Positions 22,279 to 32,850 of a stretch of 64,000 nucleotides of DNA are shown one piece after another (positions within the stretch are counted from its first letter, which is position 1; each line of letters begins with the position of its first letter). Under the pieces are notes generated by a model that was given only the letters and a program-made list of their open reading frames with translations, was not told where the DNA came from and ran no database searches. The stretch is from Nereocystis luetkeana (taxonomy: Eukaryota; Sar; Phaeophyceae; Laminariales; Laminariaceae), in NCBI GenBank assembly GCA_031213475.1, contig JARUPZ010000034.1:1074501-1138500 (forward strand), given 5' to 3'. Made by a program: the position numbers and the translations under genes.

Positions 22279-22367
22279 CCCCTTTAGAACCGCAGTCCCG
22301 TTTTGGGGACAACCTACTTGAAATTTGAGTATTTTGTCCCCAAAGCGGGACTGCGGTTCTAAAAGGG
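22279..22367. mobile_element. MITE-B copy, near perfect
   Basis: TTAA-CCCCTTTAGAACCGCAG to CTGCGGTTCTAAAAGGG-TTAA. Confidence 0.9.
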
Positions 22368-22606
22368 TTAAGTCACAACTCAGATCCGGGGTCGGGGTCA
22401 CGTAGCAGGCCGGCTCTCCTCCCCTCTCCCCAATACATTTCGTGCCTCACATTTTCACGGCGATAATTTTTCAGCCCTTATTTTTTATTCCCCTCGTCGA
22501 CTAGTGTCTAAAGAAACTATTTTAGAAAAAGATTTGTATGACGTACGTATATAGCTCCTGCCGAAACAACGATGTCTGCAGAAAAGTCCAAGTCATACTA
22601 TTAATA

Positions 22607-22711
22607 TTACGGGGGGCCATAGTAAATACGACCACATATTGTAAGTAAAAATACGTAAATATACAGGTTTTTGTGTGTACCATAGGTCCTATTTATTATG
22701 GTCCCCCGTAA
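22607..22711. mobile_element. MITE-A copy 12
   Basis: TTACGGGGGGCCATAG to TTATGGTCCCCCGTAA, TA flanks. Confidence 0.88.
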
Positions 22712-22894
22712 TAAGAATAGGTGCTGCAATACTCTTAACAATCACCCCAAAACACAATAAAAAAAAAATGCGAAGTGGTCGTTCACCATGACCGGTTTTC
22801 CGACTCTCCGGATTATCAGGTTTCCATATTTGTAGGAGGGATTGTTGAATACGGGATACGTTTTTTTTCATTGGGAGGGCCCCCCTCGGGCGCG

Positions 22895-23060
22895 CTGATT
22901 TGGCTCGTTACTCTCGCCTGACTCAAGCCGGCAAGTCGGTTAAAACCCAAGTCAGTTCAAGTCAGTTTGTTGGTTAACGGGAACTACCGATTACCTGGGA
23001 CCGGTATTAATAGCTACTATTGATAGGGGTAAAATCCTGCCGACTCCCAGCTTTGTACCA
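22895..23060 (+). repeat. Family L copy 2
   Basis: CTGACTCAAGCCGGCAAGTC, CAAGTCAGTTCAAGTCAG and TGCCGACTCCCAGC. Ends in three tandem CCAGG/CCTGG scars at 23056-23076. Confidence 0.5.
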
Positions 23061-23094
23061 GGTACCAGGTACCTGGCATGTATGTAAGTGATCA

Positions 23095-23290
23095 AGATCA
23101 AGTTTTCACTTCAAAATGGTCGCATGCCGGGTACCACCTATGTTCCGATATTCTACAGTAAATATGATAATATATGATGTGATAATATACCAGGTACGAT
23201 ATTAGATGCCATGGTCTTAAAAAAGTTTCACTTCAAAATGATAACGTATCGGGTACACCACACCTATCAATAGCGTATATTGCGATATTT
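23095..23290 (+). repeat. Tandem duplication, unit about 125 bp
   Basis: AAGTTTTCACTTCAAAATGG and AAGTTTCACTTCAAAATGAT each lead into CGGGTAC-CACC and a GATAT-rich stretch. Confidence 0.7.
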
Positions 23291-23765
23291 CAAGTACGAT
23301 GATGTGATATGTGATAAGGTCTAGAGCAGTCGATTCGTCAAGACATGGTATGATATGATCGTAGAGGCATGATGTGATATGAACAACACTTGTATGACAT
23401 ACTTTACGTGCGACGAGCGACCCGAAGTGCTCGACATCCAGCGGCAATGCCACCACTGCCACGTACTGCTGAACGAACGAATGACCTGCGAACCTCCGAT
23501 GCAATGCTGCCATGATAATCGCACTGCTGCTGCTGTGATTATCATTTCGGTTGCCATCTGACGTGAGTTGCCACAGCCACGAAAAAATGATGAAATAGCA
23601 GAAAATCCAGACCATCAAAAGCACAAGCGTGATGTTGCCAACAACGACTGCAGTAGATAGATGCACCCTACCTGTTCTCTTGACCCTACACCCTTCCTCC
23701 GCAAGGGCCGAGCCCTCCTCCCCAAACACTCCCGAAGATAAATCGAACGACAACCCGCTGTCCAA
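23217..23765 (-). CDS. Long open frame with one predicted membrane segment
   Basis: 182 codons. After a polar start (MDSGLSFDLSSGVFGEEGSA) there is a strongly hydrophobic stretch VVVGNITLVLLMVWIFCYFI at about residues 40-60, then mixed sequence. The C-terminal third lies in an AT-rich tandem duplication (23095-23290) and is probably not coding. Not recognised. A genuine membrane-protein exon or a chance frame are both possible. Confidence 0.25.
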   Translation of the reverse strand: MDSGLSFDLSSGVFGEEGSALAEEGCRVKRTGRVHLSTAVVVGNITLVLLMVWIFCYFIIFSWLWQLTSDGNRNDNHSSSSAIIMAALHRRFAGHSFVQQYVAVVALPLDVEHFGSLVARKVCHTSVVHITSCLYDHIIPCLDESTALDLITYHIIVLEISQYTLLIGVVYPIRYHFEVKLF

Positions 23766-24069
23766 ATAAAAAATACATTACTGGTTCGTAATTGCTTCTG
23801 CATGTATATTTTCAACGCGCAGAAGGCTGTGTCCGGTACAGTATCCATGTCTGGAGCTGCGATCGGTGGTGACACGAAAAGAGTCTCCGCCGTCTCGCTC
23901 TATCTGTGGTTCTGCCCTGTACACCCCCTCTTCCCTTGTGGATCAGTCTGTGATTTTATCTGTCGTTGTACAGATACAAGGGCATTCCTCGGGACGCCTT
24001 TTTTCGACCCCGGGACAATATTCCATAAGACTCAGTTACCCCGGGACTAAACGGTACTGTTTGTATGGG

Positions 24070-24490
24070 ATCTGGCCACCACCGCGGGACGTGTTTGGGG
24101 GGGAACGGGATTTACACTTTTCCATGGCGCGGGAGAGGGATATCATGTTATTATAATTTGTTGGGGAAGATTACGAGGGCACGGGATTTCACATTTATCA
24201 CGGGACCGCGGGATTTCTGGTTGTGGCTTCGACTGCTGTCTGGTGCACCCGAGACCTTCACACAACTCATAAGAACCGTGACCCGATTTTTGTTCGTTGT
24301 GGGTTCCGCAAGTGACGTGCAGTTGGGGATTGTTTTTCGGCTCTTATTGTGCGGGACGCGTTTGTGCGGGAACGGGGTCTACGCTTATCCGTGGCGCGAG
24401 AGCGGGATATTAGAATTCGTGCGCGTGATGCGTTTGTGCGGGCGCGGGGTTTCACATGTATCAGGCGAACGCGGGGCTATCCTGAATCCC
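24070..24490 (+). repeat. GCGGGACGCG minisatellite
   Basis: Units of about 70 bp containing TTTGTGCGGGAACGGGG, TACGCTTATCCGTGGCGCGA and GAGCGGGATAT, progressively diverged. Confidence 0.7.
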
Positions 24491-24705
24491 GGACACAACC
24501 GCGGAATAAATCCCGAGGAAAGCTTGATAAAATACGTGGAGAAACGGTGGTGTATGCATCGTATATAGAATCCAAAATAGACGAAAACAGAGGGAAAAAA
24601 GACGGACCCCTCCATAATCCGTCATCCGAGTCATGAGAGCAGCGCGCAAGAGCAGCCTGTACCCAAGTAATTATTACGACGTTTTTATTAACATTTTAAT
24701 ATTAA

Positions 24706-24793
24706 CCCTTTTGAAGCCGCAGTCCCGTTTGGGGACAAACCACACAAACGTCAAGTAGTATGTCCCCAAAACGGGACTGCGGTTCTAAAGGGG
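24706..24793. mobile_element. MITE-B copy, near perfect
   Basis: TTAA-CCCTTTTGAAGCCGCAG to CTGCGGTTCTAAAGGGG-TTAA. Confidence 0.9.
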
Positions 24794-24799
24794 TTAATA

Positions 24800-26400
24800 T
24801 TAATATTAATACGAGTAGTGCCTTTCTGGACTGACTCTACTCTACACAGGGACCAACGAAGGGTAAAGTACACGATTTCTACAACAAAGCCATTCTGCTG
24901 TAGTGGCTTTCGACCAGCGTGGTGGGGGTGGTGCGTAGGCTGACCGAGCCCCTAGATGCTTGGGGCACTTCCACCTGCATGTCGCAGTCGGGCAACGTTC
25001 GGCCAATGGTGTGGCTAACAAGCTCTGCCGAGCCAGAACAGGGGTCCAAACTCGGGCTATGCACTACGTGTACGAGCAGTATGTCTCCAACAGACAGAAG
25101 CAGAGCAGTCCTCATCCTTTTCACATAGTAGTAGTGTGAGGCTAGAATTATGCATGCGGCGGTAGAGAGGTTGGTGACTATGGATTGTGCCCTACGTAGA
25201 GACAGCATGGCATAGACCGACAGCACTGCAGACGTTAGACTCTAGAGATATCTGCAGCATCTCAGCCATTATGCACCGGGATGGCCTGGGTGTGGCTGTG
25301 TGCGTTTGTTGCAGACAAGGCGGGAAGGCACGTATCCCGCGTCGAGTATATTTGCCACAACTACCTCTCGAGTTCCAGTCTCAACATGATGAAAGCGCGA
25401 CGAACACTACACTGGCAACACAAGAGACATGCCCCTTCAACATCGGCACGAGCTCACCGGTCATTCGCAGGCAAACAGACACACAAGCGAGCCGGCAGGG
25501 CATCGCAAAGTTGCTCACCTTTTCTCTCTTTGATGAATGATCACCTGGAACACCTCTCGTAGGGGATATCAAGGACATATCCCCTGCAATAGTTGAGGAG
25601 GCGTTTCCCAAGGTACCTCGTTCTTTGCCTCGCGGCCGAGAGAAGTCTTGCCTGAAACAGCCCAGGGACTAGGCGTCGACTGCGCATCCCCCTTACGTCG
25701 GCCAATCGCTTTAATTCTGAGAGAGTGGGACGCCCCGACTACCCCTCTGGAGATCTAGCTGGGCGACTCAATTGTATCAGCATCCCGGGGTTCTCTCCCA
25801 ACAAGAAACAGGACAGAACTGGGGGAAGCGAAGGACGAAAGCTAGCACACCGCAGGGCGCAAAACTTGGCCCGTTCGATCGCCAGCGTTTGCGAGGGTTT
25901 GGGAAGGAGACCACGCTCGTTTCGCGGGGTTGGTAACTGGGCGCGTCGACGTGCTGGGGAGTCGGGCAGTTGGGCTCTGCGGGTCCGAGAGGCAAGGAGG
26001 TACGACGCGAAGGTAGCAAGCATAAACCCGGATCTCGTCGCGCCAAAAACAAGATGATTTCACACTCGACTCACGCACAATATTAAATATTGAGATATGA
26101 TCATTTTGGTGATTTTTGGGTGAGGCAACTGAGGCAATCGATTGATGGGGCGCTTGGAGATTGCTGTATCTCTGATAGCAGTTGTGGAGAGAGTCCCCCT
26201 TGAGTAGGGCACAGGCCGAGAAGCCTCCCTTGTTTGGTTGATCGTGGAGGGGGTGTCTCGCGCTTGCATTGCGGCTGTTGGGGGTGCCGCACCGGAGCTC
26301 TGAGCTCGCCTTTCGGTGGGTGCTTTGGAGGGACCAAAGACGCAGATTGTGCCGCTAAAACTATTTCGTAGTAATTTACGTATTGTTTTCACAGCCGGGG
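24800..26400. other. No gene recognised; several moderate open frames
   Basis: Frames at 24879-25226 (minus), 25187-25540 (plus) and 25725-26057 (plus, GC-rich) are open but overlap open frames on the other strand and carry no motif I recognise. Unique rather than repetitive sequence, so a gene here is possible. Confidence 0.3.
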
Positions 26401-26416
26401 CTTGTGTTGTTGACAG

Positions 26417-26641
26417 ACGAAAGATAAGATGCTTCGTCTACACGACGATAATCCGAAGCTTGGAGCCACGGTTTGCTTGCAGCTCGTGGCTCTGTGTGGC
26501 AAGTTGTCGGCGTGCCCTGCGGGTTCGGTTACGCTCTTGACGTTCGGGTGGGGCCGGAGTTTCTTGCAGATTGAGGCTACTGGGCCCGCTTGCACCCTCC
26601 ACGTCGGCTCGGGATGCGATGTTGTCGATGAGACGTACCTG
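26417..26641 (+). CDS. Possible internal or first exon, unrecognised
   Basis: After TTGACAG, the frame reads TKDKMLRLHDDNPKLGATVC, LQLVALCGKLSACPAGSVTL, LTFGWGRSFLQIEATGPACT, LHVGSGCDVVDETYL up to a CTG|GTATGT donor. If it is a first exon the ATG is at 26429. About 74 open codons with mixed, non-repetitive composition. The other strand is also partly open, so orientation is not certain. Family unknown. Confidence 0.35.
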
Positions 26642-27679
26642 GTATGTTTTTCACGTATATCGTATCATGGTACTGGTATCATTTCGTCATTATTTTGTCG
26701 ATGTATTTCTGTTGGTCATCTTTATTTTTGTCTTGTTTTTGGGCATAGGGCCTCCCTCCTTGCTGGAGTCACTTGTGTGTCGATTTCGCTCTCTTTTTGT
26801 TTTTTGTGTTCGTACACACACTAAAAGTTGATGACTTTGTGTCACAGCTGCGATGATACCATACGTACCTCGTGCTCTCCACAATATTTTCAAGTTTAAA
26901 CCTCTTCGGCTTTATTATTATTTCCAGCTGGAATTTTGTCATCTGTTTTTTTTTTTCGGCGCAGTATGAAATGCACGGAAAATGTAGTGTATTTCCGGCA
27001 GTATACATTTCGATCCTGTTACCTGTTACTCGTAAATAACAGCAGTAAGTTCAAAGTATGGTTCCTACTCCTACGACCTGCTACCTGGTATACGTTAGAG
27101 GACTGGCTCGTTATCACACCTACCTCTGGTCGAGTAATCAAAGTGAACCAGACAGCCACTGGTATTTCTCTTTGGACGCCTCGACCGCTGGTACGTGGCG
27201 AATACCGCAAGGCCCCGGTCTGTCCATCTCTCGTCACACACTCTCATGACCCCTACTATTTTCGATTCATTTCACAGTCAGTAGTTGAAACTGTTTTTAT
27301 AATATCATCATCATCGCAGCATGTTCTTGCCGAAGCGAAGATCGAAGACGTATTTCTATCATAACAACAGCTGTCGGTACATATGCTGGACAAACTCTCG
27401 GATTTCACGAACCGAGTACTTTTTTTAGTCGGGGAACTTTCTGTGATGGCCTTCTTGAGATGGCCTTCCATTGCTTCATCTCGGGTCGATTGGACTTCTC
27501 CGGACGGGACCCCCGGTAAAGTCCCAGCACCACGACCGCCACCACGACCACGACCGCGATCACCATTTCCATAACAACCATCATACGTAGATAACACAGG
27601 TACCTGATTATTATAGAGGCGCCAGCAGCTTTCGCAACTTTCAAGGAGATTGAAGCTGTTGCGTTGGCACCAGGTAAGT

Positions 27680-27745
27680 TAATATTATTCCACCCCGCCC
27701 CCCCCCCGCCCCACCCCCCGCCCCCCCCCCCGCCCCGCCCCAGCT
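27680..27745 (+). repeat. Interrupted C tract
   Basis: C runs separated by single G or CA, 27691-27740. Confidence 0.9.
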
Positions 27746-27799
27746 TTGCGGCCTTCGGGCACCAGCTGCGGACTCGATCTGATACGATTCCACCAAGTT

Positions 27800-29410
27800 T
27801 TTGTTTTGCGGCAGATGGCTCAACGTTTACAGGCTGGTGCTGTTGCTGCGGGTGCCGTTGCTGCTGCCGTAGCGTACCCTGGTAGCTTACACACCCCGCC
27901 CGTGCACAAAACTAACCTTGGGTCTTTCATATTTTTTTTTCAGGATGTACGTATAAAACACCCGATCGAGAAACAATACTAACTTGCCTGGTGGAGAATA
28001 ACACTCATCCCTGGCCTCATTATACAAAATACACACACAAAAGTTATACCTGGTACAATGCATTACCGGTGTATGGATATAGCAGGATAGATATATAACA
28101 CGCATGGTGACAGCAATAACACACGCCTTATCACCCCGTGTGATAACACAGCAGACCCCCCTCGGACAAATTTCGAAACTTATTTTCTCGGCCACGGCGA
28201 AGGCCAAAGGCGCCGAGCGATGCGTCATACCTGGTACCTGGTTCGTATATCGATATAAATAATTTTGGGAAGATCTGTCAAAAGCTACCGGTACATTTTC
28301 GTTGCGTGTGATCGCCATCCGTGTGTTTGGAAAGACTCGGCTCGGAAATTCGGAAATCCTTCTCAGGAGGGTGTGTGTTCTCTTACCACCCGTGTGCCTC
28401 GGACGGTAGTCTACTATAGTGGTGGAACACTCTCGTATTACTGACATACAGTCTAAGGTGCATCAGGCACAGCGCCTGCCTGTACGTGGGGCATTTTTTG
28501 TTGGAATTTATCTTGGAAAATTCTGGAAATTTCTGCCAAGTAGCACAAATCACCAATCACCAATCACATGATCAAACACGAGTTTTGTAGGGATTTTCTC
28601 GAGACAAAAGTCGGTGATTGGCAGCACGATCGCGCCGCCTTTGTCAGACGAGACGGGTGTTGGCGCGCGCGAGGAACAGAGAGACCGCTGTTGCAGCTCG
28701 CAAGCTCAGATAATCGATGCAGCAGGGAGCGGCCCAACACCATGCTGGTGTGAAGGTGTCTCCCCCCTATAGGATTGTGCCTTTTTGCGTGTTTCTGGAC
28801 CTCTGTGCTCTGTCTCCGTGAGAGGGTAGAAAGTCGGGGGCTGCGCAGCCCGCTGTCCCTCTGCGTACCCTCATCTGCCCTGACGCCAGACAGAGGCACA
28901 AGTTGTGAGTGCGTGCGCGTAGCCAGACCACAGCAAAACCAGCAGCAGACTACAACACCAGGAGCAGCAGCAGCAGTAGCTTTGCCCCCGTGAATCCGAG
29001 CTCTGGCCCTTGCCTGCAGCAGCGAACGAAGCCTGTGCTTGCAGTGGCAGGACGCGTTTCCCGTCAGATTGCAAACAGCAGCAGTTCAAAAGCAGAAAAA
29101 TGACCACCCCTTCCGGAAATGTAGGAGAGTGTTGATACTCGTATTTGAGCCCAAACAGTCGTTATATTTTCGGACATTTGTTGGTAATTCCAGCACCACA
29201 CTGTCCGGAAATGTAAGCAATTGTCGGTGCTGATATTAATACCCGAAGGATCCCTATATTGCCAGACACAGTGGTACCGTTCACGCGAAAAACTCGAAAC
29301 CGATTCTAAAACGAAGTTAGACGAACTCTCCCCCAGGAAAACATCCCGATAAGTTAATGCTTTGAACAATGTTCCCCAGAGGTTTAGGATCGGAGGCTCA
29401 TTCTAGAGTG
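27800..29410. other. No gene recognised
   Basis: Short CAG-like runs near 28940-28980, scars at 28047 and 28228, and a small repeat pair around CCGGAAATGTA (29114, 29209). The open frames are short and not recognised. Confidence 0.35.
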
Positions 29411-29412
29411 TC

Positions 29413-29620
29413 GTTCAACGCGAGTCGACGAGGCAAGGAAGGGCTGAAGTCTTCTCGCGATAAAAAATGGCGCGACGCGTAGTGGGGAGGGGGGAGGGGG
29501 GAGGAGGCTATGTGACCCCGGATCTGAGCTCCGACTATTAAAACTGGTATTTTATAGAGGACGGAGGGAAAAAAGAAGGGCGAAGGTAATACATTTACGG
29601 CAAGAAGAAAATGATGTCCA
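29413..29620 (+). mobile_element. SINE S2, body only
   Basis: GCGAGTCGACGAGGCAAGG, TCTTCTCGCGATAAAAAATG and GTGACCCCGGATCTGAG match S1. The tRNA-like head is missing. Ends in an A-rich stretch. Confidence 0.75.
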
Positions 29621-30532
29621 ATACGTGCGGCTCGTACGTATGTAGTTTGATTCGTTTCGCACTGATTTTGTGTTGTGGAGGCGTCGGTCGCGTCTTTCGT
29701 CGAGACGACATTTTGACACTTTTTTGTTTCCAAAAAATCTTCGGCGAAATACTGCTGCTCTCGCACGTGAGGGTGGGTTTTGTTTTCGTTCTGGGTCCAG
29801 TGGGTTTTAGGTGTTATATAGGGAGGTGCACGGGGAGGGGGACGATGCTGCGACACCTGTGATTCGCTAAGGCAGCGAGCGCCCAACAGACCCTTTGGTT
29901 TCTACGTATCCCGCAGCAGTTCCGCGACTCAACCGGTGCCCCGTCATAGATAGCGGCTGGCGCCCCTCCTGTTGTTGTGTTACCACAACAGGAATATACG
30001 TCGAGGGATCGAGGGTTACAACATTTTGGGACCCCGAGAGAGCGACCAGAGCAATACGTAACAACTTTGGTGGTGGTGGTGGTGGTGTCATGAACTGCCT
30101 GCAAGCTGCGTGAGCGCCCAGACCGTACGGGTAGGGTAGGGTCATCATGTTGAGCCCGTGCCGTGCAGTACAGTACGAGCCTTTGAGTTATAGCACTCGG
30201 GCCTCGGGCGCCAATTTTCATCACCCCCCATCCACGCAGTGACTGGCCGTTCGTGGAGTCGTAGCATGTTTTCTGTCTTCCGTTTTTTCCCTCTGCAGCA
30301 CGAAGCAGCCCGAAGAGTTAAGCTTAACCTACAGCAGTACAAGTTCATGTAAGGCGACCAACAGAGCGACGGAGTTCGATTTCCGCAGGCGTCTACTTGT
30401 AGGGATAACGTGCAGCCGCAGTACAGGTGTCATCGTGCTGCGCCCGTTGCGTACACATCCTCCCCGATTTTTGCCTTCCTGGTATTCTTCGGAATATGAT
30501 ACCAGGTAAGTACTTTATGTATTTACCCTATC

Positions 30533-30769
30533 ATGAACGTGCTGTGCTATATTACGTATTGCAGCCACTGTAGGAAAAAGACGCCCAGGCATGAACGTTG
30601 TTGTTGGTGCTGTTACCGAGGCATGTTTTGTCAGGGGTGCTTCGAGCTCAGGGTTCCCTGGTTTGGCGCCTTTTTGCGGCAAGCAACGAAAACAACAAAC
30701 AATACACACTCAACACCACAGCAGCAGCAGCAGCAGCAGCAGCACCGCGGCAGAAGCTGTTTCGTGTGA
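30533..30769 (+). CDS. Possible exon with Cys-rich zinc-binding-like motif
   Basis: The open frame contains YCSHCRKKTPRHERCCWCC then YRGMFCQGCFELRVPWFGAF: two close CX2C pairs followed by a C-X2-C, loosely like FYVE or ribbon-type zinc fingers, though spacing fits none exactly. The distal part runs into a CAG repeat (poly-Gln, 30718-30745). It lies 1.4 kb upstream of B56. There is no good splice evidence. It may be chance. Confidence 0.25.
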   Translation: MNVLCYITYCSHCRKKTPRHERCCWCCYRGMFCQGCFELRVPWFGAFLRQATKTTNNTHSTPQQQQQQQQHRGRSCFV

Positions 30770-31283
30770 GCAAAAGCAAACCATTTTGGTTTCGACGCCT
30801 GTTCTTTGCCCAGCCTCTTCTTTGGGTGATGAATGATGACAGCAGTGTGACCCAACTTATGACAGGTTTGGTGTTTTCAACCGTGTACGAACAGATCAAC
30901 CGTGTACGAACAGCGCGAGCGGCCGCAGCAGTACCAACGGATGGGTAGATAGATCATGTGGCGCCCTCGGCGTACATAGATACATATACCAGGTAAATAT
31001 TTGCATCGTGACTCGGACACCAGTTTGTATCATTCTGCAAGCAGTCTCTCATGTGGCGGTTGTTGTAATCGTCAAATTTTATCGTCAATTTTTTCCTCAA
31101 GTCCCAAGAAGAGTTAGGTCACGAAGCAAGGGGCTCCTATACTTTTGAGCTATTTACCGGTATTGTTACTTGTTACGTTTCCCGCTACCGCCGTTACAGA
31201 TACGGGCACCTGTACTAGTACAGTTCCCTGCCACGGATTTTGGTACCAGGTAGTTTTTAAGGCCTTTTTTTGGCCGTAACATA

Positions 31284-31386
31284 TTGCGGGGGATCATAGT
31301 AAATAGGACCAAATATTGTTAGTAAAAACAGCGAAATATAAAGGTTTTTGTGATACCGTAGGTTCTATTTAATATAGTCCCCCGTA
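31284..31386. mobile_element. MITE-A copy 13
   Basis: TTGCGGGGGATCATAG to ATATAGTCCCCCGTAG, about 800 bp upstream of the B56 start codon. Confidence 0.82.
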
Positions 31387-31689
31387 GTATGAATAGTAGT
31401 TTTAGTGTCGGGGCGGTCAGTCGAGCGGTCAAACCGTGGTCTCCCGCATATCATGGTTGGGCACCGACCGCGACCGTCACCGTCACCTTCCCCGTGTTAC
31501 CAGTATGTTCGTAAACATTAGGCGCATGCAGATGGCCACAAAGGGTCTATAGTTATCTTTTATTACAGGTCGGGACTAAGACGTGCCACGTACATGTGTG
31601 GAACCTTAGCCTTGCGCGCCTTCAAAGGCTACTGGTCTGATACAGCAGCAGCAAACATTTAGGCTTGACCTGACGACTTTTGCTTTTAC

Positions 31690-32202
31690 TTATTTTCGCT
31701 TCCCCTTCTATTGGACGGCCGTTTTGTTTGCTTAATTCTCGCTTTTGACGCGATCCGTCCGTCCGTTCTCCCCTCCTGTCCCCTCCTCTCTCCCCTCCCT
31801 GTCGGCGATACGACTCGCAGCCGGCGGCACCACCCTTCTAGGGCAGAGGACGCCCGCACCCACCAACCTTTTGGAAAAAGCCAGTAAACATTCCCTCCTT
31901 TTTTGGAAACCCAAGGAACGGAGACACGGACCAACCGTGTAGCCGATTCGAGGACACAGCTGTAGGGAGGGGGGTTGGCCGCGCCCACGTGGTAATTTCC
32001 TGGGGTTTGAGTGCCGCGGAGGCTTTTTTGGGTGTGTTTGACCTGTGCAAGGCCGCCAACGAGGGAGCGAGCGATCTGAGTGAGTGGGTGGGTTTGTGAG
32101 CTGGTGACGGCCGGGATAGAGTCAAGCCTAGGGGCTAGGAAAGCTTAGGTAATTCCATTGGTTCCGTGGAGGATATCCGCGGTTCCCGCAGGCTGGTGAG
32201 CC
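31690..32202 (+). promoter_or_regulatory. Upstream region of the B56 gene
   Basis: About 500 bp before the start codon, rich in pyrimidine blocks (CCCCTCC, TCTCTCCCC at 31770-31800) and GC-rich near 31800-31860. No TATA box or other core element is evident. Called only from position; the 5' UTR could begin further up. Confidence 0.25.
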
Positions 32203-32850
32203 ATGGTTGGTCACAGCATGAAAGGGCTTCTGAAGCAATTCAAGAATGTTCGAGGCTTGGGCAGAGACACCAGCAGCAGCAGCATCAGCTCGACAACCAC
32301 CACAACGACTAGCACGAGCACGAGTAGCAGCAGCACCAGCGGTGGCAGCGGCAGCAACGCGCACAACGGTAGTAGCAGCGGTGGTGGGGGCGGCACCTCG
32401 GCGGAGAGTAGAAACAACCACGCGAACAGCGGCGGTGGAGGAGGGGGTAGCAACAGCGCGGCCAATCACGGGGGGGGGGGGGGGCGGGAGCAGCAACAGC
32501 GCCTCCTTACTCCATAGCGGCGTCAACAACAACAGCAGCCAGGGAAATGGGAGCGCGTACGCAGCGACCGCGGCTTTAAGCAGCAACGGGATGTTAGCCG
32601 GCGGGGGCCACAACGGCACAGCGGGAAAAGCCACCCAGGGGTTCGACGTTGTCGGGGGCCCCGGCGTAAGAGCCGGCGGAGGGGGAGTTCGAATGGGGAA
32701 GGTGGCGTCTAAAGGGGGGGGGGGGTACTCGGGAGATGTGGGAGCCGGGGGGGGGACAGGCGACGGGCTGCCACCACCGCCGGGATCGAAAGGCGCGAAG
32801 GGGGGCGCTGCTGTACAGCTGCACGGGGGCATGGTTGCCCCTTCATCCAG
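32203..32850 (+). CDS. PPP2R5: B56 exon 1, low-complexity N-terminus with frame change
   Basis: The start [20 protein letters not shown] resembles the MKG(L/F)-type start of fungal and protist B56 proteins. It is followed by S/T runs, then G/N/S-rich sequence. The opening frame hits TAG at 32515, while the frame that reaches the donor (CATCCAG|GTGATG, exon end 32850) is offset by one base. The switch point is the 15-G run at 32470-32484, where 14 G would give one open frame of 215 codons plus AG. This may be a sequencing error, a variable homopolymer or a real mutation. A downstream ATG at 32246 stays in the distal frame but would lose the MKGLLKQF start. The phase 2 end fits exon 2 exactly. 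Confidence 0.72.

Noticed and set aside
25725-26057. GC-rich 110-codon open frame
   Set aside because: Both strands are open over the same span and neither has a recognisable motif or splice support; left as unassigned.
28560-28900. Overlapping open frames on both strands
   Set aside because: Moderate length but no motif, and a splice site pair could not be found.
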